NCBI RefSeq assembly: GCF_900186865.1
Contig: NZ_LT906480.1
Span: forward strand, 4,482,001-4,546,000
Length of the DNA: 64,000 nt
Source of the DNA: Stenotrophomonas maltophilia
Lineage (GTDB): Bacteria > Pseudomonadota > Gammaproteobacteria > Xanthomonadales > Xanthomonadaceae
Direction: 5' to 3'
Shown piece by piece: positions 17,874 to 27,656 of this stretch (positions are counted from its first letter, which is position 1; each line of letters opens with the position of its first letter). Made by a program: the position numbers and the translations under genes. Below the pieces are notes generated by a model. That model was not told the DNA's origin. It saw only the letters and a list, made by a program, of their open reading frames with translations, and did no database searches.

Positions 17874-20800
17874 GTGGGCTTTTCGACGATCTTCATCCGC
17901 CGCCCGATCGCTACCTCGCTGTTGATGGCGGGCCTGTTGCTGCTGGGCATCCTCGGTTACCGCAAGCTGCCGGTATCGGCGCTGCCGGAAATCGATGCGC
18001 CCAGCCTGGTGGTCACCACCCAGTACCCCGGCGCAAACGCCACCACCATGGCCTCGCTGGTCACCACGCCACTGGAGCGCCAGTTCGGGCAGATCTCCGG
18101 GCTGGAGCTGATGACCTCCGACTCGTCGGCTGGCTTGTCCACGATCATCCTGCAGTTCTCGATGGACCGCGACATCGACATCGCCGCGCAGGACGTGCAG
18201 GCGGCGATCCGCCAGGCCACCCTGCCCTCGTCGCTGCCCTACCAGCCGGTCTACAACCGGGTGAACCCGGCCGACGCGGCCATCGTCACCCTGAAACTGA
18301 CCTCTGACACGCGCCCGCTGCGCGACGTCAACAATTACGCCGACTCGATCCTGGCCCAGCGCCTGTCGCAGGTGCAGGGCGTCGGCCTGGTCTCGATTGC
18401 CGGCAACGTGCGCCCGGCCGTGCGCATCCAGGTCAATCCGGCGCAGCTGTCGAACATGGGCCTGACCCTGGAACAGCTGCGCAGCGCGCTCACCCAGGCC
18501 AACGTCAATGCGCCCAAGGGCTCGTTGAACGGCAAGACCCAGTCCTACAGCATCGGCACCAACGACCAGCTGGCCAGCGCCGCCGAGTACCGCGACACCA
18601 TCATCAGCTACAAGAACGGCCGCCCGGTGCGGCTGTCCGACGTGGCCGAGGTGGTCGACGGCGTGGAGAACGACCAGCTGGCGGCCTGGGCCGATGGCAA
18701 GCCGGCGGTGCTGCTGGAAGTGCGCCGCCAGCCGGGCGCCAACATCGTGCAGACCGTCGAGCGCATCCGCGCGATCCTGCCGCAGCTGCAGGGCGTGCTG
18801 CCGGCCGACGTGCACCTGGAGATCTTCAACGACCGCACCGAGACCATCCGCGCCTCGGTGCACGAAGTGCAGTTCACCCTGATCCTCACCATCGGCCTGG
18901 TGGTGGCGGTGATCTTCGTATTCCTGCGCCGGCTGTGGGCCACGATCATTCCCTCGGTGGCGGTGCCGCTGTCGCTGGCCGGCACCTTCGCGGTGATGGC
19001 CTTTGCCGGCATGTCGCTGGACAACCTCTCGCTGATGGCGCTGGTGGTGGCCACCGGCTTCGTGGTCGACGATGCGATCGTGATGATCGAGAACATCGTG
19101 CGTTACATCGAGCAGGGCAAGAGTGGCAAGGAAGCGGCCGAGATCGGCGCGCGCCAGATCGGCTTCACCGTGCTGTCGCTGACGGTCTCGCTGGTGGCGG
19201 TGTTCCTGCCGCTGCTGCTGATGCCTGGCGTCACCGGCCGCCTGTTCCACGAGTTCGCCTGGGTGCTGAGCATCGCCGTTGTGCTGTCGATGCTGATCTC
19301 GCTGACGCTGACCCCGATGATGTGCGCCTACCTGCTCAAGCCCGACGCCCTGCCCGAGGGCGAGGATGCGCATGAGCGCGCAGCGGCGGCCGGCAAACAG
19401 AACCTGTGGACGCGCACCGTCGGCCTGTACGAGCACAGCCTGGACTGGGTGCTGGGCCACCAGCGCCTGACCCTGGCCGTGGCCGGTGGCGCGCTGGTAT
19501 TGACCGTGCTGCTGTACGTGCTGATTCCCAAGGGGCTGCTGCCCGAGCAGGACACCGGCCTGATCACCGGCGTGGTGCAGGCCGACCAGAACATCGCTTT
19601 CCCGCAGATGGAACAGCGCACCAGGCAGGTCGCCGAAGCCCTGCGCCAGGATCCGGACGTGACCGGCGTGTCGGCATTCATCGGTGCCGGCAGCATGAAC
19701 CCCACGCTCAACCAGGGCCAGCTGTCGATCGTGCTGAAGGAGCGCAGCCAGCGTGATGGCCTGGATGAGATCCTGCCGCGCCTGCAGAAGGCGGTGGCCG
19801 GAATCCCGGGCGTGGCGCTGTACCTGAAGCCGGTGCAGGACGTGACCCTGGACACCCGCGTGGCCGCCACCGAGTACCAGTACTCGCTGTCGGACGTGGA
19901 TTCGGCAACGGTGGCCACGCAGGCCACGCGCCTGACCGAAGCGCTGCGCAAGCGCCCGGAACTGGCCGACGTGGACAACAACCTGTCCAACCAGGGCCGC
20001 GCGCTTGAACTGAACATCGACCGCGACAAGGCCAGTGTGCTGGGCGTGCCGATGCAGACCATCGACGACACGCTCTACGATGCCTTCGGCCAGCGCCAGA
20101 TCTCGACCATCTTCACCGAACTCAACCAGTATCGGGTTGTGCTGGAAGTGGCGCCGGAGTTCCGTACCAGCACCGCGCTGATGGAACAGCTGGCCGTGGC
20201 TTCCAACGGCGCCGGCGCGCTGACCGGCACCAATGCCACCAGCTTCGGCCAGGTCACATCGTCCAACTCGTCCACCGCCACCGGCATCGGCGCGCAGAAC
20301 ACCGGCATCACCGTCGGCGCCGGCAACATCATCCCGCTGTCGGCGCTGGCTGAAGGCAAGGTCAGCAGTGCGCCGCTGGTGGTCAGCCACCAGCAGCAGC
20401 TGCCGGCGGTAACGGTCTCGTTCAACGTGGCGCCGGGCTATTCGCTGTCCGAAGCGGTGCGTGTGATCCAGGAAACCAAGGACAGCCTGGACATGTCGGC
20501 ACACCTGCATGCCGAGTTCATCGGCAAGGCCGCCGAATTCACCGGCAGCCAGACCGATGTGGTGTGGCTGCTGCTGGCCTCGCTGGTGGTGATCTACATC
20601 GTGCTCGGCGTGCTCTACGAGAGCTACATCCACCCGATCACGATCATCTCCACGCTGCCACCGGCCGGCGTCGGCGCGCTGCTGGCGCTGATGCTGTGCG
20701 GGCTGAGCCTGTCGGTGGACGGCATCGTCGGCATCGTGCTGTTGATCGGCATCGTCAAGAAGAACGGCATCATGATGGTGGACTTCGCGATCGAGGCGCG

Positions 20801-21107
20801 TCGCGCCGGTGCCAACGCGCATGAAGCGATCCGCCGCGCCTGCCTGCTGCGCTTCCGCCCGATCATGATGACCACCGCCGCGGCAATGCTCGGCGCACTG
20901 CCGCTGGCGCTGGGCACCGGCATCGGCTCGGAGCTGCGCCGCCCGCTGGGCATCGCCATCGTCGGCGGCCTGCTGCTGTCGCAGCTGGTCACGCTGTACA
21001 CGACGCCGGTGATCTACCTGTACATGGAACGCTTCTCCGAATGGCTGGCGCGCCGCCGCGAGCAGCGCGCACTGCGCAACGGTTCGCTGCAGGAGCCGCA
21101 GGCATGA
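17874..21107 (+). CDS. smeJ: RND efflux pump subunit, MdtB/SmeJ-like
   Basis: A 1077-residue inner-membrane proton/drug antiporter of the HAE1 RND family. It has 12 predicted membrane helices with two large periplasmic loops after helices 1 and 7. The N-terminus FIRRPIATSLLMAGLLLLG is typical. GFVVDDAIVMIENI (about residues 397-410) carries the essential Asp pair of helix 4, and the C-terminal half repeats the pattern (VDGIVGIVLLIGIVKKNGIMMVDF). The start is GTG at 17874 after AAGGATC. In MdtABC-type systems the B and C pumps form a mixed trimer; the order adaptor-B-C here supports that. Confidence 0.87.
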   Translation: MGFSTIFIRRPIATSLLMAGLLLLGILGYRKLPVSALPEIDAPSLVVTTQYPGANATTMASLVTTPLERQFGQISGLELMTSDSSAGLSTIILQFSMDRDIDIAAQDVQAAIRQATLPSSLPYQPVYNRVNPADAAIVTLKLTSDTRPLRDVNNYADSILAQRLSQVQGVGLVSIAGNVRPAVRIQVNPAQLSNMGLTLEQLRSALTQANVNAPKGSLNGKTQSYSIGTNDQLASAAEYRDTIISYKNGRPVRLSDVAEVVDGVENDQLAAWADGKPAVLLEVRRQPGANIVQTVERIRAILPQLQGVLPADVHLEIFNDRTETIRASVHEVQFTLILTIGLVVAVIFVFLRRLWATIIPSVAVPLSLAGTFAVMAFAGMSLDNLSLMALVVATGFVVDDAIVMIENIVRYIEQGKSGKEAAEIGARQIGFTVLSLTVSLVAVFLPLLLMPGVTGRLFHEFAWVLSIAVVLSMLISLTLTPMMCAYLLKPDALPEGEDAHERAAAAGKQNLWTRTVGLYEHSLDWVLGHQRLTLAVAGGALVLTVLLYVLIPKGLLPEQDTGLITGVVQADQNIAFPQMEQRTRQVAEALRQDPDVTGVSAFIGAGSMNPTLNQGQLSIVLKERSQRDGLDEILPRLQKAVAGIPGVALYLKPVQDVTLDTRVAATEYQYSLSDVDSATVATQATRLTEALRKRPELADVDNNLSNQGRALELNIDRDKASVLGVPMQTIDDTLYDAFGQRQISTIFTELNQYRVVLEVAPEFRTSTALMEQLAVASNGAGALTGTNATSFGQVTSSNSSTATGIGAQNTGITVGAGNIIPLSALAEGKVSSAPLVVSHQQQLPAVTVSFNVAPGYSLSEAVRVIQETKDSLDMSAHLHAEFIGKAAEFTGSQTDVVWLLLASLVVIYIVLGVLYESYIHPITIISTLPPAGVGALLALMLCGLSLSVDGIVGIVLLIGIVKKNGIMMVDFAIEARRAGANAHEAIRRACLLRFRPIMMTTAAAMLGALPLALGTGIGSELRRPLGIAIVGGLLLSQLVTLYTTPVIYLYMERFSEWLARRREQRALRNGSLQEPQA

Positions 21108-21138
21108 TCCACGCCCCGCTGCTGCGGTGGGCCGCACG

Positions 21139-24100
21139 ATGAACCTGTCCGGCCCCTTCATCCGCCGCCCGATCGGCACCGCGCTGCTGGCCATCGGCCT
21201 GTTCATGGTCGGCCTGATCTGCTACCTGCGCCTGGGCGTATCGGCACTGCCGAACATCGAGATCCCGGTGATCTTCGTGCACGCCAGCCAGTCCGGCGCG
21301 GATGCGGCGACCATGGCCTCGACAGTCACCGCGCCGCTGGAGCGCCACCTCGGCCAGCTGCCGGGCATCGACCGCATGCGCTCGTCGAGCTCGGAAGGCA
21401 GCTCGCTGGTGTTCATGATCTTCCAGAGCGGCCACAACATCGATTCGGCCGCGCTGGACGTGCAAACTGCGATCAACTCGGCGCAGGCCGACCTGCCTTC
21501 GGGCATGGGCTCGCCGATGTACCAGAAGGCGAATCCGAACGACGACCCGGTCATCGCCATCGCGCTGACCTCGCAGACGCAGTCGGCCGACGAGCTGTAC
21601 AACGTCGCCGACTCGCTGCTGGCCCAGCGCATCCGCCAGATCAGCGGCGTTGCTTCGGTCGACATCGCTGGCGCTTCGACGCCGGCGGTGCGTGTGGACG
21701 TCAACCTGCGCCTGATGAACGCGCTCGGCCTGACCGCCGACGACCTGCGCAACGCCGTGCGCGCGGCCAACGTGACCTCGCCCACCGGCTTCCTCAGCGA
21801 CGGCAACACCACTACCGCGATCATCGCCAACGACTCGGTGGCGCGTGCCGCCGACTTCGCCGACCTGGTGGTCAAGACCCAGGGCGATGGCCGGGTGATC
21901 CGCCTGAAGGACATCGCCAACGTCTACGACGGCCAGCAGGATGCCTACCAGGCCGCGTGGTTCGACCACAAACCGGCGGTGGTGATGTACGTGTTCACCC
22001 GAGCCGGCGCCAACATCGTGGAGACCGTGGACCGGGTCAAGGCGCAGATCCCGACCCTGCGCGATTACCTGCAGCCCGGCACCACGATGACGCCGTACTT
22101 CGACCGTACGCCGACCATCCGCTCGTCGCTGCATGAAGTGCAGATCACCCTGCTGATCAGCCTGGCGATGGTGGTGCTGACCATGGCGCTGTTCCTGCGC
22201 CGGCTGGCACCCACGCTGATCGCTGCGGTGACCGTGCCGCTGTCGCTGGCCGGTGCCGCGCTGGTGATGTACGTGATGGGCTTCACCCTGAACAACCTGA
22301 GCCTGCTGGCGCTGGTGATCGCGATCGGCTTCGTGGTCGACGATGCGATCGTGGTGATCGAGAACATCATGCGCCACCTCGACGAAGGCATGCCGCGGAT
22401 GCAGGCGGCGCTCACCGGCGCGCGCGAGATCGGCTTTACCATCGTCTCGATCACCGCCTCGCTGGTGGCGGTGTTCATCCCGCTCCTGTTCGCCAGCGGC
22501 ATGATGGGTGCGTTCTTCCGCGAATTCACCGTCACCCTGGTGGCGGCCATCGTGGTCTCGATGATCGTCTCGCTGACGCTGACTCCGGCGCTGTGCAGCC
22601 GCTTCCTCAGCGCACACGACCACAGCGCGCCGCCGTCGCGCTTCGGCCGCTGGCTGGATGCCGGCCATGAGCGCATGCTTCGCGTCTACACCGTGTTCCT
22701 CGACTTCTCGCTGCGCCACGCGCTGCTGCTGTCGCTGACCCCGCTGATCCTGATCGGCGCCACCGTCTTCCTGTTCGGCGCGGTGAAAAAGGGCGCGTTC
22801 CCGCCGCAGGACACCGGCCTGATCTGGGGCCGCGCCAATTCCAGCGCCACGGTGTCCTTCGAGGACATGGTCGCCCGCCAGCGCCGCATCACCGACATGC
22901 TGATGGCCGACCCTGCGGTGAAGACCGTGGGCGTGCGCCTGGGCAGCGGCCGCCAGGGCTCCAGCGCACAGTTCAACATCGAGCTGAAATCGCGCAGCGA
23001 TGGCCGTCGCGAGACCACGGCGCACGCACTCGCACGGCTGAGTGCCAAGGCCGACCGCTACCCCGACCTGCAGCTGCGCCTGCGCGCGATCCAGGATCTG
23101 CCCAGCAACGATGGCGGCGGTTCCAGCCAGGGCGCGCAGTACCGCATCTCGCTGCAGGGCAACGACCTGGCATCGCTGCAGGAATGGCTGCCCAAGCTGC
23201 AGGCGGAGCTGAAGAAGAACCCCAAGCTGCGCGATGTCGGTACCGACGTGGACAACGCCGGCCTGCGCCAGAACATCCAGATCGACCGCGCCAAGGCCGC
23301 ACGCCTGGGCATCACCGTGGGTGCCATCGACGGTGCGCTGTACGGTGCGTTCGGCCAGCGCCAGATCTCCACCATCTATTCGGACATCAACCAGTACAGC
23401 GTGGTGGTCAACGCCCTGCCCTCGCAGACCGCCACCCCCGCCGCGCTGGACGAGGTGTACGTGCGTGCGCGCAACGGCGACATGGTGCCGATCACCGCGG
23501 TGGCCACGCAGATGCCCGGCCTGGCCCCGTCGCAGATCACCCACGAGAACCAGTACACGACGATGGACCTCAGCTACAACCTGGCTCCGAACGTGAGCAT
23601 GGGTGAGGCCAAGGCGATCATCGACGCGACCGTGGCCGGCATGCGCATGCCTGGTGACATCCGCCTGGCCGATGATGCGGGCTTCGGCTTCAACTCCGAC
23701 CCCAGCGACATGCTGATCCTGGTGTTTGCCGCGATCCTGACCGTGTACCTGGTGCTGGGCATGCTGTACGAGAGCCTGATCCATCCGGTCACCATCCTGT
23801 CCACGCTGCCGGCGGCGGGCGTGGGTGCACTGCTCGCGTTGTTCGGCACCAACACCGAGTTGTCGGTGATCTCGATGATCGCGCTGGTGCTGTTGATCGG
23901 CATCGTCAAGAAGAACGCGATCATGATGATCGACTTCGCGCTGGTGGCGCAGCGCGAGCATGGCCTGGCACCGCGCGATGCCGCGCGCGAGGCCAGCATC
24001 GTGCGCTTCCGCCCGATCATGATGACCACGATGGTGGCGATCCTGGCGGCGGTGCCGCTGGCGATCGGCCTGGGCGAAGGCTCCGAACTGCGCCGCCCGC

Positions 24101-24261
24101 TGGGCATCGCGATGATCGGCGGCCTGCTGTTCTCGCAGAGCCTGACCCTGCTCAGCACGCCGGCGCTGTACGTGATCTTCTCGTGCCTGGCCGAACGCTG
24201 GCGGGCACGTCGCGCACGCAAGCGCGAAGCGAAGCTGCTCAAGCGCGCGCAGCGTGCGTAG
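21139..24261 (+). CDS. smeK: RND efflux pump subunit, MdtC/SmeK-like
   Basis: A 1040-residue second RND permease, beginning 31 bases after the end of the first. It shows the same architecture: FIRRPIGTALLAIGLF at helix 1, GFVVDDAIVVIENIM in helix 4 and GIVKKNAIMMIDFAL in helix 10. The start is ATG at 21139 (MNLSGPF), preferred over an in-frame GTG 12 bases upstream. No outer-membrane factor gene follows, so the tripartite pump must borrow a TolC-like channel. In S. maltophilia the two-pump system of this layout is SmeIJK, linked to aminoglycoside and other drug tolerance; activity here is inferred. Confidence 0.87.
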   Translation: MNLSGPFIRRPIGTALLAIGLFMVGLICYLRLGVSALPNIEIPVIFVHASQSGADAATMASTVTAPLERHLGQLPGIDRMRSSSSEGSSLVFMIFQSGHNIDSAALDVQTAINSAQADLPSGMGSPMYQKANPNDDPVIAIALTSQTQSADELYNVADSLLAQRIRQISGVASVDIAGASTPAVRVDVNLRLMNALGLTADDLRNAVRAANVTSPTGFLSDGNTTTAIIANDSVARAADFADLVVKTQGDGRVIRLKDIANVYDGQQDAYQAAWFDHKPAVVMYVFTRAGANIVETVDRVKAQIPTLRDYLQPGTTMTPYFDRTPTIRSSLHEVQITLLISLAMVVLTMALFLRRLAPTLIAAVTVPLSLAGAALVMYVMGFTLNNLSLLALVIAIGFVVDDAIVVIENIMRHLDEGMPRMQAALTGAREIGFTIVSITASLVAVFIPLLFASGMMGAFFREFTVTLVAAIVVSMIVSLTLTPALCSRFLSAHDHSAPPSRFGRWLDAGHERMLRVYTVFLDFSLRHALLLSLTPLILIGATVFLFGAVKKGAFPPQDTGLIWGRANSSATVSFEDMVARQRRITDMLMADPAVKTVGVRLGSGRQGSSAQFNIELKSRSDGRRETTAHALARLSAKADRYPDLQLRLRAIQDLPSNDGGGSSQGAQYRISLQGNDLASLQEWLPKLQAELKKNPKLRDVGTDVDNAGLRQNIQIDRAKAARLGITVGAIDGALYGAFGQRQISTIYSDINQYSVVVNALPSQTATPAALDEVYVRARNGDMVPITAVATQMPGLAPSQITHENQYTTMDLSYNLAPNVSMGEAKAIIDATVAGMRMPGDIRLADDAGFGFNSDPSDMLILVFAAILTVYLVLGMLYESLIHPVTILSTLPAAGVGALLALFGTNTELSVISMIALVLLIGIVKKNAIMMIDFALVAQREHGLAPRDAAREASIVRFRPIMMTTMVAILAAVPLAIGLGEGSELRRPLGIAMIGGLLFSQSLTLLSTPALYVIFSCLAERWRARRARKREAKLLKRAQRA

Positions 24262-24268
24262 AACGGCC

Positions 24269-24358
24269 CATCCACGCATGGCGTGGATCTAAGGGTAGAG
24301 CCGGCCGCTGGCCGGCTTTCTTGGTACGGCAAATCTGCCGGCCAGCGGCCGGCACTAC
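24269..24358. repeat. Degenerate REP plus SMAG inverted pair
   Basis: An ATCCACGC/GCGTGGAT palindrome (about 24271-24288) is followed by a GTAG-headed SMAG at 24295 and a mirror copy ending in CTAC at 24358. The group lies just after the smeK stop. No separate intrinsic terminator is visible, so the hairpins may protect or end the operon transcript. Confidence 0.85.
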
Positions 24359-24429
24359 CGCGGTGGTCCGCCCTCCATATTTCACGCGCACCCCGCAATA
24401 ATGGTGGGAGATCCTTCCGCCGAGCCTGC

Positions 24430-26607
24430 ATGCCCGCCCGCCAATCCCGCCTCAGCCGCCTGTGGGCCCACGAGAAGGCCAGTTACGGCCTGCGCGTGCT
24501 CATCGCCCTGACCGCAGCGCTTGCCGTGTGCTGGCAGCTGGATGCGCTGACCGCCCTGCCCGGCGTTTTCCTCGGCATCATCGCCAGCGCCATCGCCGAG
24601 ACCGACGACAACTGGTGGGGCCGGACCAAGGCGGTGGCGCTGTCGCTGCTGTGTTTCTGCATCGCTGCGGCGTCGGTGATCTGGCTGTTCCCCTGGCCGT
24701 GGATCTTCATCGGCGCGCTGGCACTGTCCACCTTCGGCCTGACCCTGCTGGGCGCGCTCGGCGAGCGCTACGCATCCATCGCCCAGGCCACGGTAACGCT
24801 GGCGATCTACACCATGATCGGGCTGGAGCAGCACGGTGCCAGCGACCTGCACACCGCGCTGCAAGCGGTCAGCCACCTGCTGGCGGGCGCCGTCTGGTAC
24901 GGACTGCTGTCGATCCTGTGGACCGCACTGTTCGCCAACCGACCGGTGCGCGAGCGCGTGGCGCGGCTTTACATCGAGCTGGGCCGCTACCTGCAGCTGA
25001 AGGCCGCCCTGTTCGAACCGGTACGTGAGGCCGACCTGCAACGCCGCCAGCTCGACCTGGCCGAGCAGAACCGGCGCGTGGTCGGCGCGTTGAACGAGGC
25101 CAAGACCGCGATTCTCGCCCGCTTCGGCCGTTCCGGGCGGCCGGGCGTGAACTCCGGCCTGTACCTGCGCCTCTATTACATGGCACAGGATTTCCACGAG
25201 CGCGCCAGTTCCTCGCACTACCCTTACGGCGCCCTGGTCGATGCGTTCTTCCACAGCGACGTGCTGTACCGCTGCCAGCGCCTGCTCGATCTTCAGGGCC
25301 AGGCCTGCGCGCGCCTGGGCGAGGCGATCCGCCTGCGCCGCCCGTTCGTGTATGGCGAAACCAACCAGCAGGCCGGGCGCGACCTGGCCGATGCGCTGGC
25401 CTACCTGCGCGACCAGCAGCGCCCGCAGTGGCAGCGACTGCTGGGTTCGCTGGACCTGCTGGTGCACAACCTGCGCAGCATCGAACGCCGCCTGCTGGAC
25501 GCCGAACGCTCCGAGGCCAGCCTCGACAATGTCGATACGCGCCTGCGCGACAGCAACCCGCATACCCTGCGCGAGATGGGCGTGCGCGTGCGCCAGCAGC
25601 TCACGCCCGGCTCGGTCCTGTTCCGCCACGGCCTGCGCATGGCATTGGCGCTGATCGCCGGTTTCGCCGCGATCCGTCTGTTCAATGCGCAGAACGGCTC
25701 GTGGGTGCTGCTGACCATCGTATTCGTGTGCCGGCCCAACTTCGGCGCCACCCGCCAACGCCTGGCGCAGCGCATCGTCGGCACCGTGGCGGGCCTCGTG
25801 CTCACCTGGGCGCTGCTGCAGTTGTTCCCGCAACTGCACGTGCAACTGCTGATCGCGCTGCTGTCGGCGCTGCTGTTCTTCTTCACCCGCACCGACCGCT
25901 ACCTGGTGGCATCGGCGGCGATCACGGTGATGGCCCTGACCTGCTTCAACCTGATCGGCGATGGCTTCGTGCTGATCGTGCCGCGCATGGTCGACACGCT
26001 GCTGGGCTGCGCGATTGCCGCTGCCGCCGCGTTCCTGATCCTGCCCGACTGGCAGGGCCGCCAGCTGCACCTTGTGCTGGCGCGGGTGCTGGATACCGCC
26101 GCGCGCTACCTGGATTCGGTGCTGGGCCAGTACCGCAGCGGCATGCGCGATGACCTGGCCTACCGCATCGCCCGCCGCGACATGCACAACGCCGACGCCG
26201 CGCTGTCCACCGCGCTGTCGAACATGCTGCGCGAACCCGGTCACGTGCGCCGCAACCTGGATGCCGGCTTCCACTTCCTGGCGCTGTCCAACACGCTGCT
26301 CGGCCATCTGTCGGCGCTGGGCGCGCATCGCGACCAAGTGGACAGCTTTGCTGGCGACCCGCTGGCATTGGCGGCCGGTGAGCGCGTGCGCAAGGCGCTG
26401 CAGCAGCTGGCCTCGGCCCTGACCGCACGGCAGCCGGTCAACGAGGACGACAACGACGCTGATCGCGCGGTGGCGGCCGAACTGGAGCAGATCGACGAGG
26501 CGATGCCGGCGAAGCTGCAGTTGATCCGCACGCAGATGGCGCTGGTGCTGCGGATGCTGCCGAAGGTGCGGGCGGCGGCGAATGAGGCGGTGCGCACGCT
26601 CACCTGA
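24430..26607 (+). CDS. yccS: YccS/FUSC-family inner-membrane protein
   Basis: A 725-residue protein with two clusters of membrane helices (about residues 18-155 and 395-525), each followed by a soluble domain. This is the duplicated FUSC architecture of YccS/YhfK (E. coli YccS is about 720 residues). It is related to the aromatic-acid and fusaric-acid efflux proteins AaeB and FusC, but YccS itself has no settled substrate. Characteristic features are the second-half HGLRMALALIAGFAAIRLF helix and FVCRPNFGATRQRLAQRIVGT. The start is ATG at 24430; longer frames read through SMAG sequence. It follows the efflux operon but its own SMAG-containing gap suggests independent expression. Confidence 0.85.
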   Translation: MPARQSRLSRLWAHEKASYGLRVLIALTAALAVCWQLDALTALPGVFLGIIASAIAETDDNWWGRTKAVALSLLCFCIAAASVIWLFPWPWIFIGALALSTFGLTLLGALGERYASIAQATVTLAIYTMIGLEQHGASDLHTALQAVSHLLAGAVWYGLLSILWTALFANRPVRERVARLYIELGRYLQLKAALFEPVREADLQRRQLDLAEQNRRVVGALNEAKTAILARFGRSGRPGVNSGLYLRLYYMAQDFHERASSSHYPYGALVDAFFHSDVLYRCQRLLDLQGQACARLGEAIRLRRPFVYGETNQQAGRDLADALAYLRDQQRPQWQRLLGSLDLLVHNLRSIERRLLDAERSEASLDNVDTRLRDSNPHTLREMGVRVRQQLTPGSVLFRHGLRMALALIAGFAAIRLFNAQNGSWVLLTIVFVCRPNFGATRQRLAQRIVGTVAGLVLTWALLQLFPQLHVQLLIALLSALLFFFTRTDRYLVASAAITVMALTCFNLIGDGFVLIVPRMVDTLLGCAIAAAAAFLILPDWQGRQLHLVLARVLDTAARYLDSVLGQYRSGMRDDLAYRIARRDMHNADAALSTALSNMLREPGHVRRNLDAGFHFLALSNTLLGHLSALGAHRDQVDSFAGDPLALAAGERVRKALQQLASALTARQPVNEDDNDADRAVAAELEQIDEAMPAKLQLIRTQMALVLRMLPKVRAAANEAVRTLT

Positions 26608-26646
26608 AGGCCGGCGCCGGGCAGGGCCTGGCGCGACCCGCAGTCC

Positions 26647-26669
26647 ATCCACGCATGGCGTGGATCTAC
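26647..26669. repeat. Single SMAG of the ATCCACGC subtype
   Basis: ATCCACGC, ATG, GCGTGGAT, then CTAC (26666-26669): a complete reverse-oriented GTAG element in the gap between yccS and the SDR gene. Confidence 0.8.
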
Positions 26670-26763
26670 TGCACCGTGTGCAACCGTGTGTTGCGCCTGG
26701 CGCTGCATCCCGATCACGGTCCTGCGCGGATACTGGGTGATCCCCTGCTCCTGGACTCCCCCC

Positions 26764-27558
26764 ATGAAGATCGAACTCGCCGGCCGCACCGCGCTCGTTA
26801 CCGCTTCCACCGCCGGCATCGGCCTGGCGATCGCCCAGGGTCTTGCCGCGGCGGGTGCGCGGGTCATTCTCAACGGCCGCAGCACCGACAGTGTCGAACG
26901 CGCCCGCCAGCGCCTGCTCGCCACCGTTCCAGGTGCCGAGGTGATCGGCGTCGCCGCCGACCTTTCCGATGCAGCCGGTGTCGATGTGCTGCTGGCCGGC
27001 CTGCCCAAGGTCGACATCCTGGTCAACAACGCCGGCATCTTCGGCCCCGAGGACTTCTTCGAAACCGAAGACGCCACCTGGGAGCGCTACTGGCAGACCA
27101 ACGTGATGTCCGGCGTGCGCCTGTCGCGGGCACTGCTGCCGGCGATGGTCGACGCCGGCTGGGGCCGCGTGCTGTTCATCTCCTCCGAATCGGCACGCAA
27201 CATTCCCGCCGACATGATCCATTACGGTGTCAGCAAGACCGCGCAGCTGTCGCTGTCGCGCGGCCTGGCCAAGCGCGTGGCCGGCAGTGGCGTCACCGTC
27301 AACGCGGTGCTGCCCGGCCCGACCCTGTCCGACGGTTTCGCGGCGATGTTCGAAGATGAACGCCAGCGCAGCGGCAAGCCGCTGGAGCAGATCGGCCGCG
27401 AGTTCGTGATGGCACACCGGCCGTCTTCGGTGATCCAGCGCACCGCCACGGTCGAGGAAGTGGCCAACATGGTGGTGTACCTGGCCTCGCCGCAGGCTTC
27501 CGCCACCTCCGGTGCAGCACTGCGCGTGGATGGCGGCGTGGTCGACGATATCGTCTGA
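26764..27558 (+). CDS. Short-chain dehydrogenase/reductase
   Basis: A 264-residue NAD(P)-dependent oxidoreductase with the classical SDR fold. TASTAGIG near residues 13-20 is the cofactor-binding TxxxGxG motif, and NGRSTD after strand 2 (an Arg) suggests NADP preference. NNAG is near 85-88, the catalytic Ser is in FISSES, and YGVSK supplies Tyr and Lys. The start is ATG at 26764 (MKIELAGRTALVT). The substrate cannot be told from sequence. It stands alone, 98 bases before the MFS-acyltransferase gene on the same strand. Confidence 0.88.
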   Translation: MKIELAGRTALVTASTAGIGLAIAQGLAAAGARVILNGRSTDSVERARQRLLATVPGAEVIGVAADLSDAAGVDVLLAGLPKVDILVNNAGIFGPEDFFETEDATWERYWQTNVMSGVRLSRALLPAMVDAGWGRVLFISSESARNIPADMIHYGVSKTAQLSLSRGLAKRVAGSGVTVNAVLPGPTLSDGFAAMFEDERQRSGKPLEQIGREFVMAHRPSSVIQRTATVEEVANMVVYLASPQASATSGAALRVDGGVVDDIV

Positions 27559-27573
27559 GACCATCGACAGGTG

Positions 27574-27592
27574 TGCGGACCAACGGTCCGCA
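27574..27592. repeat. Short hairpin repeat (TGCGGACC type)
   Basis: TGCGGACC, AAC, GGTCCGCA, followed by CCCACAGG and a partial second copy of TCCGCACCCACAG. Related hairpins with other stems but the same CCACC-type flank occur at 14805, 31054, 33314 and 46068. Confidence 0.6.
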
Positions 27593-27656
27593 CCCACAGG
27601 TCCGCACCCACAGCGGATAGGCAGGAATGCTAGGCTGCGCCGGTCAAGGAGGTTCC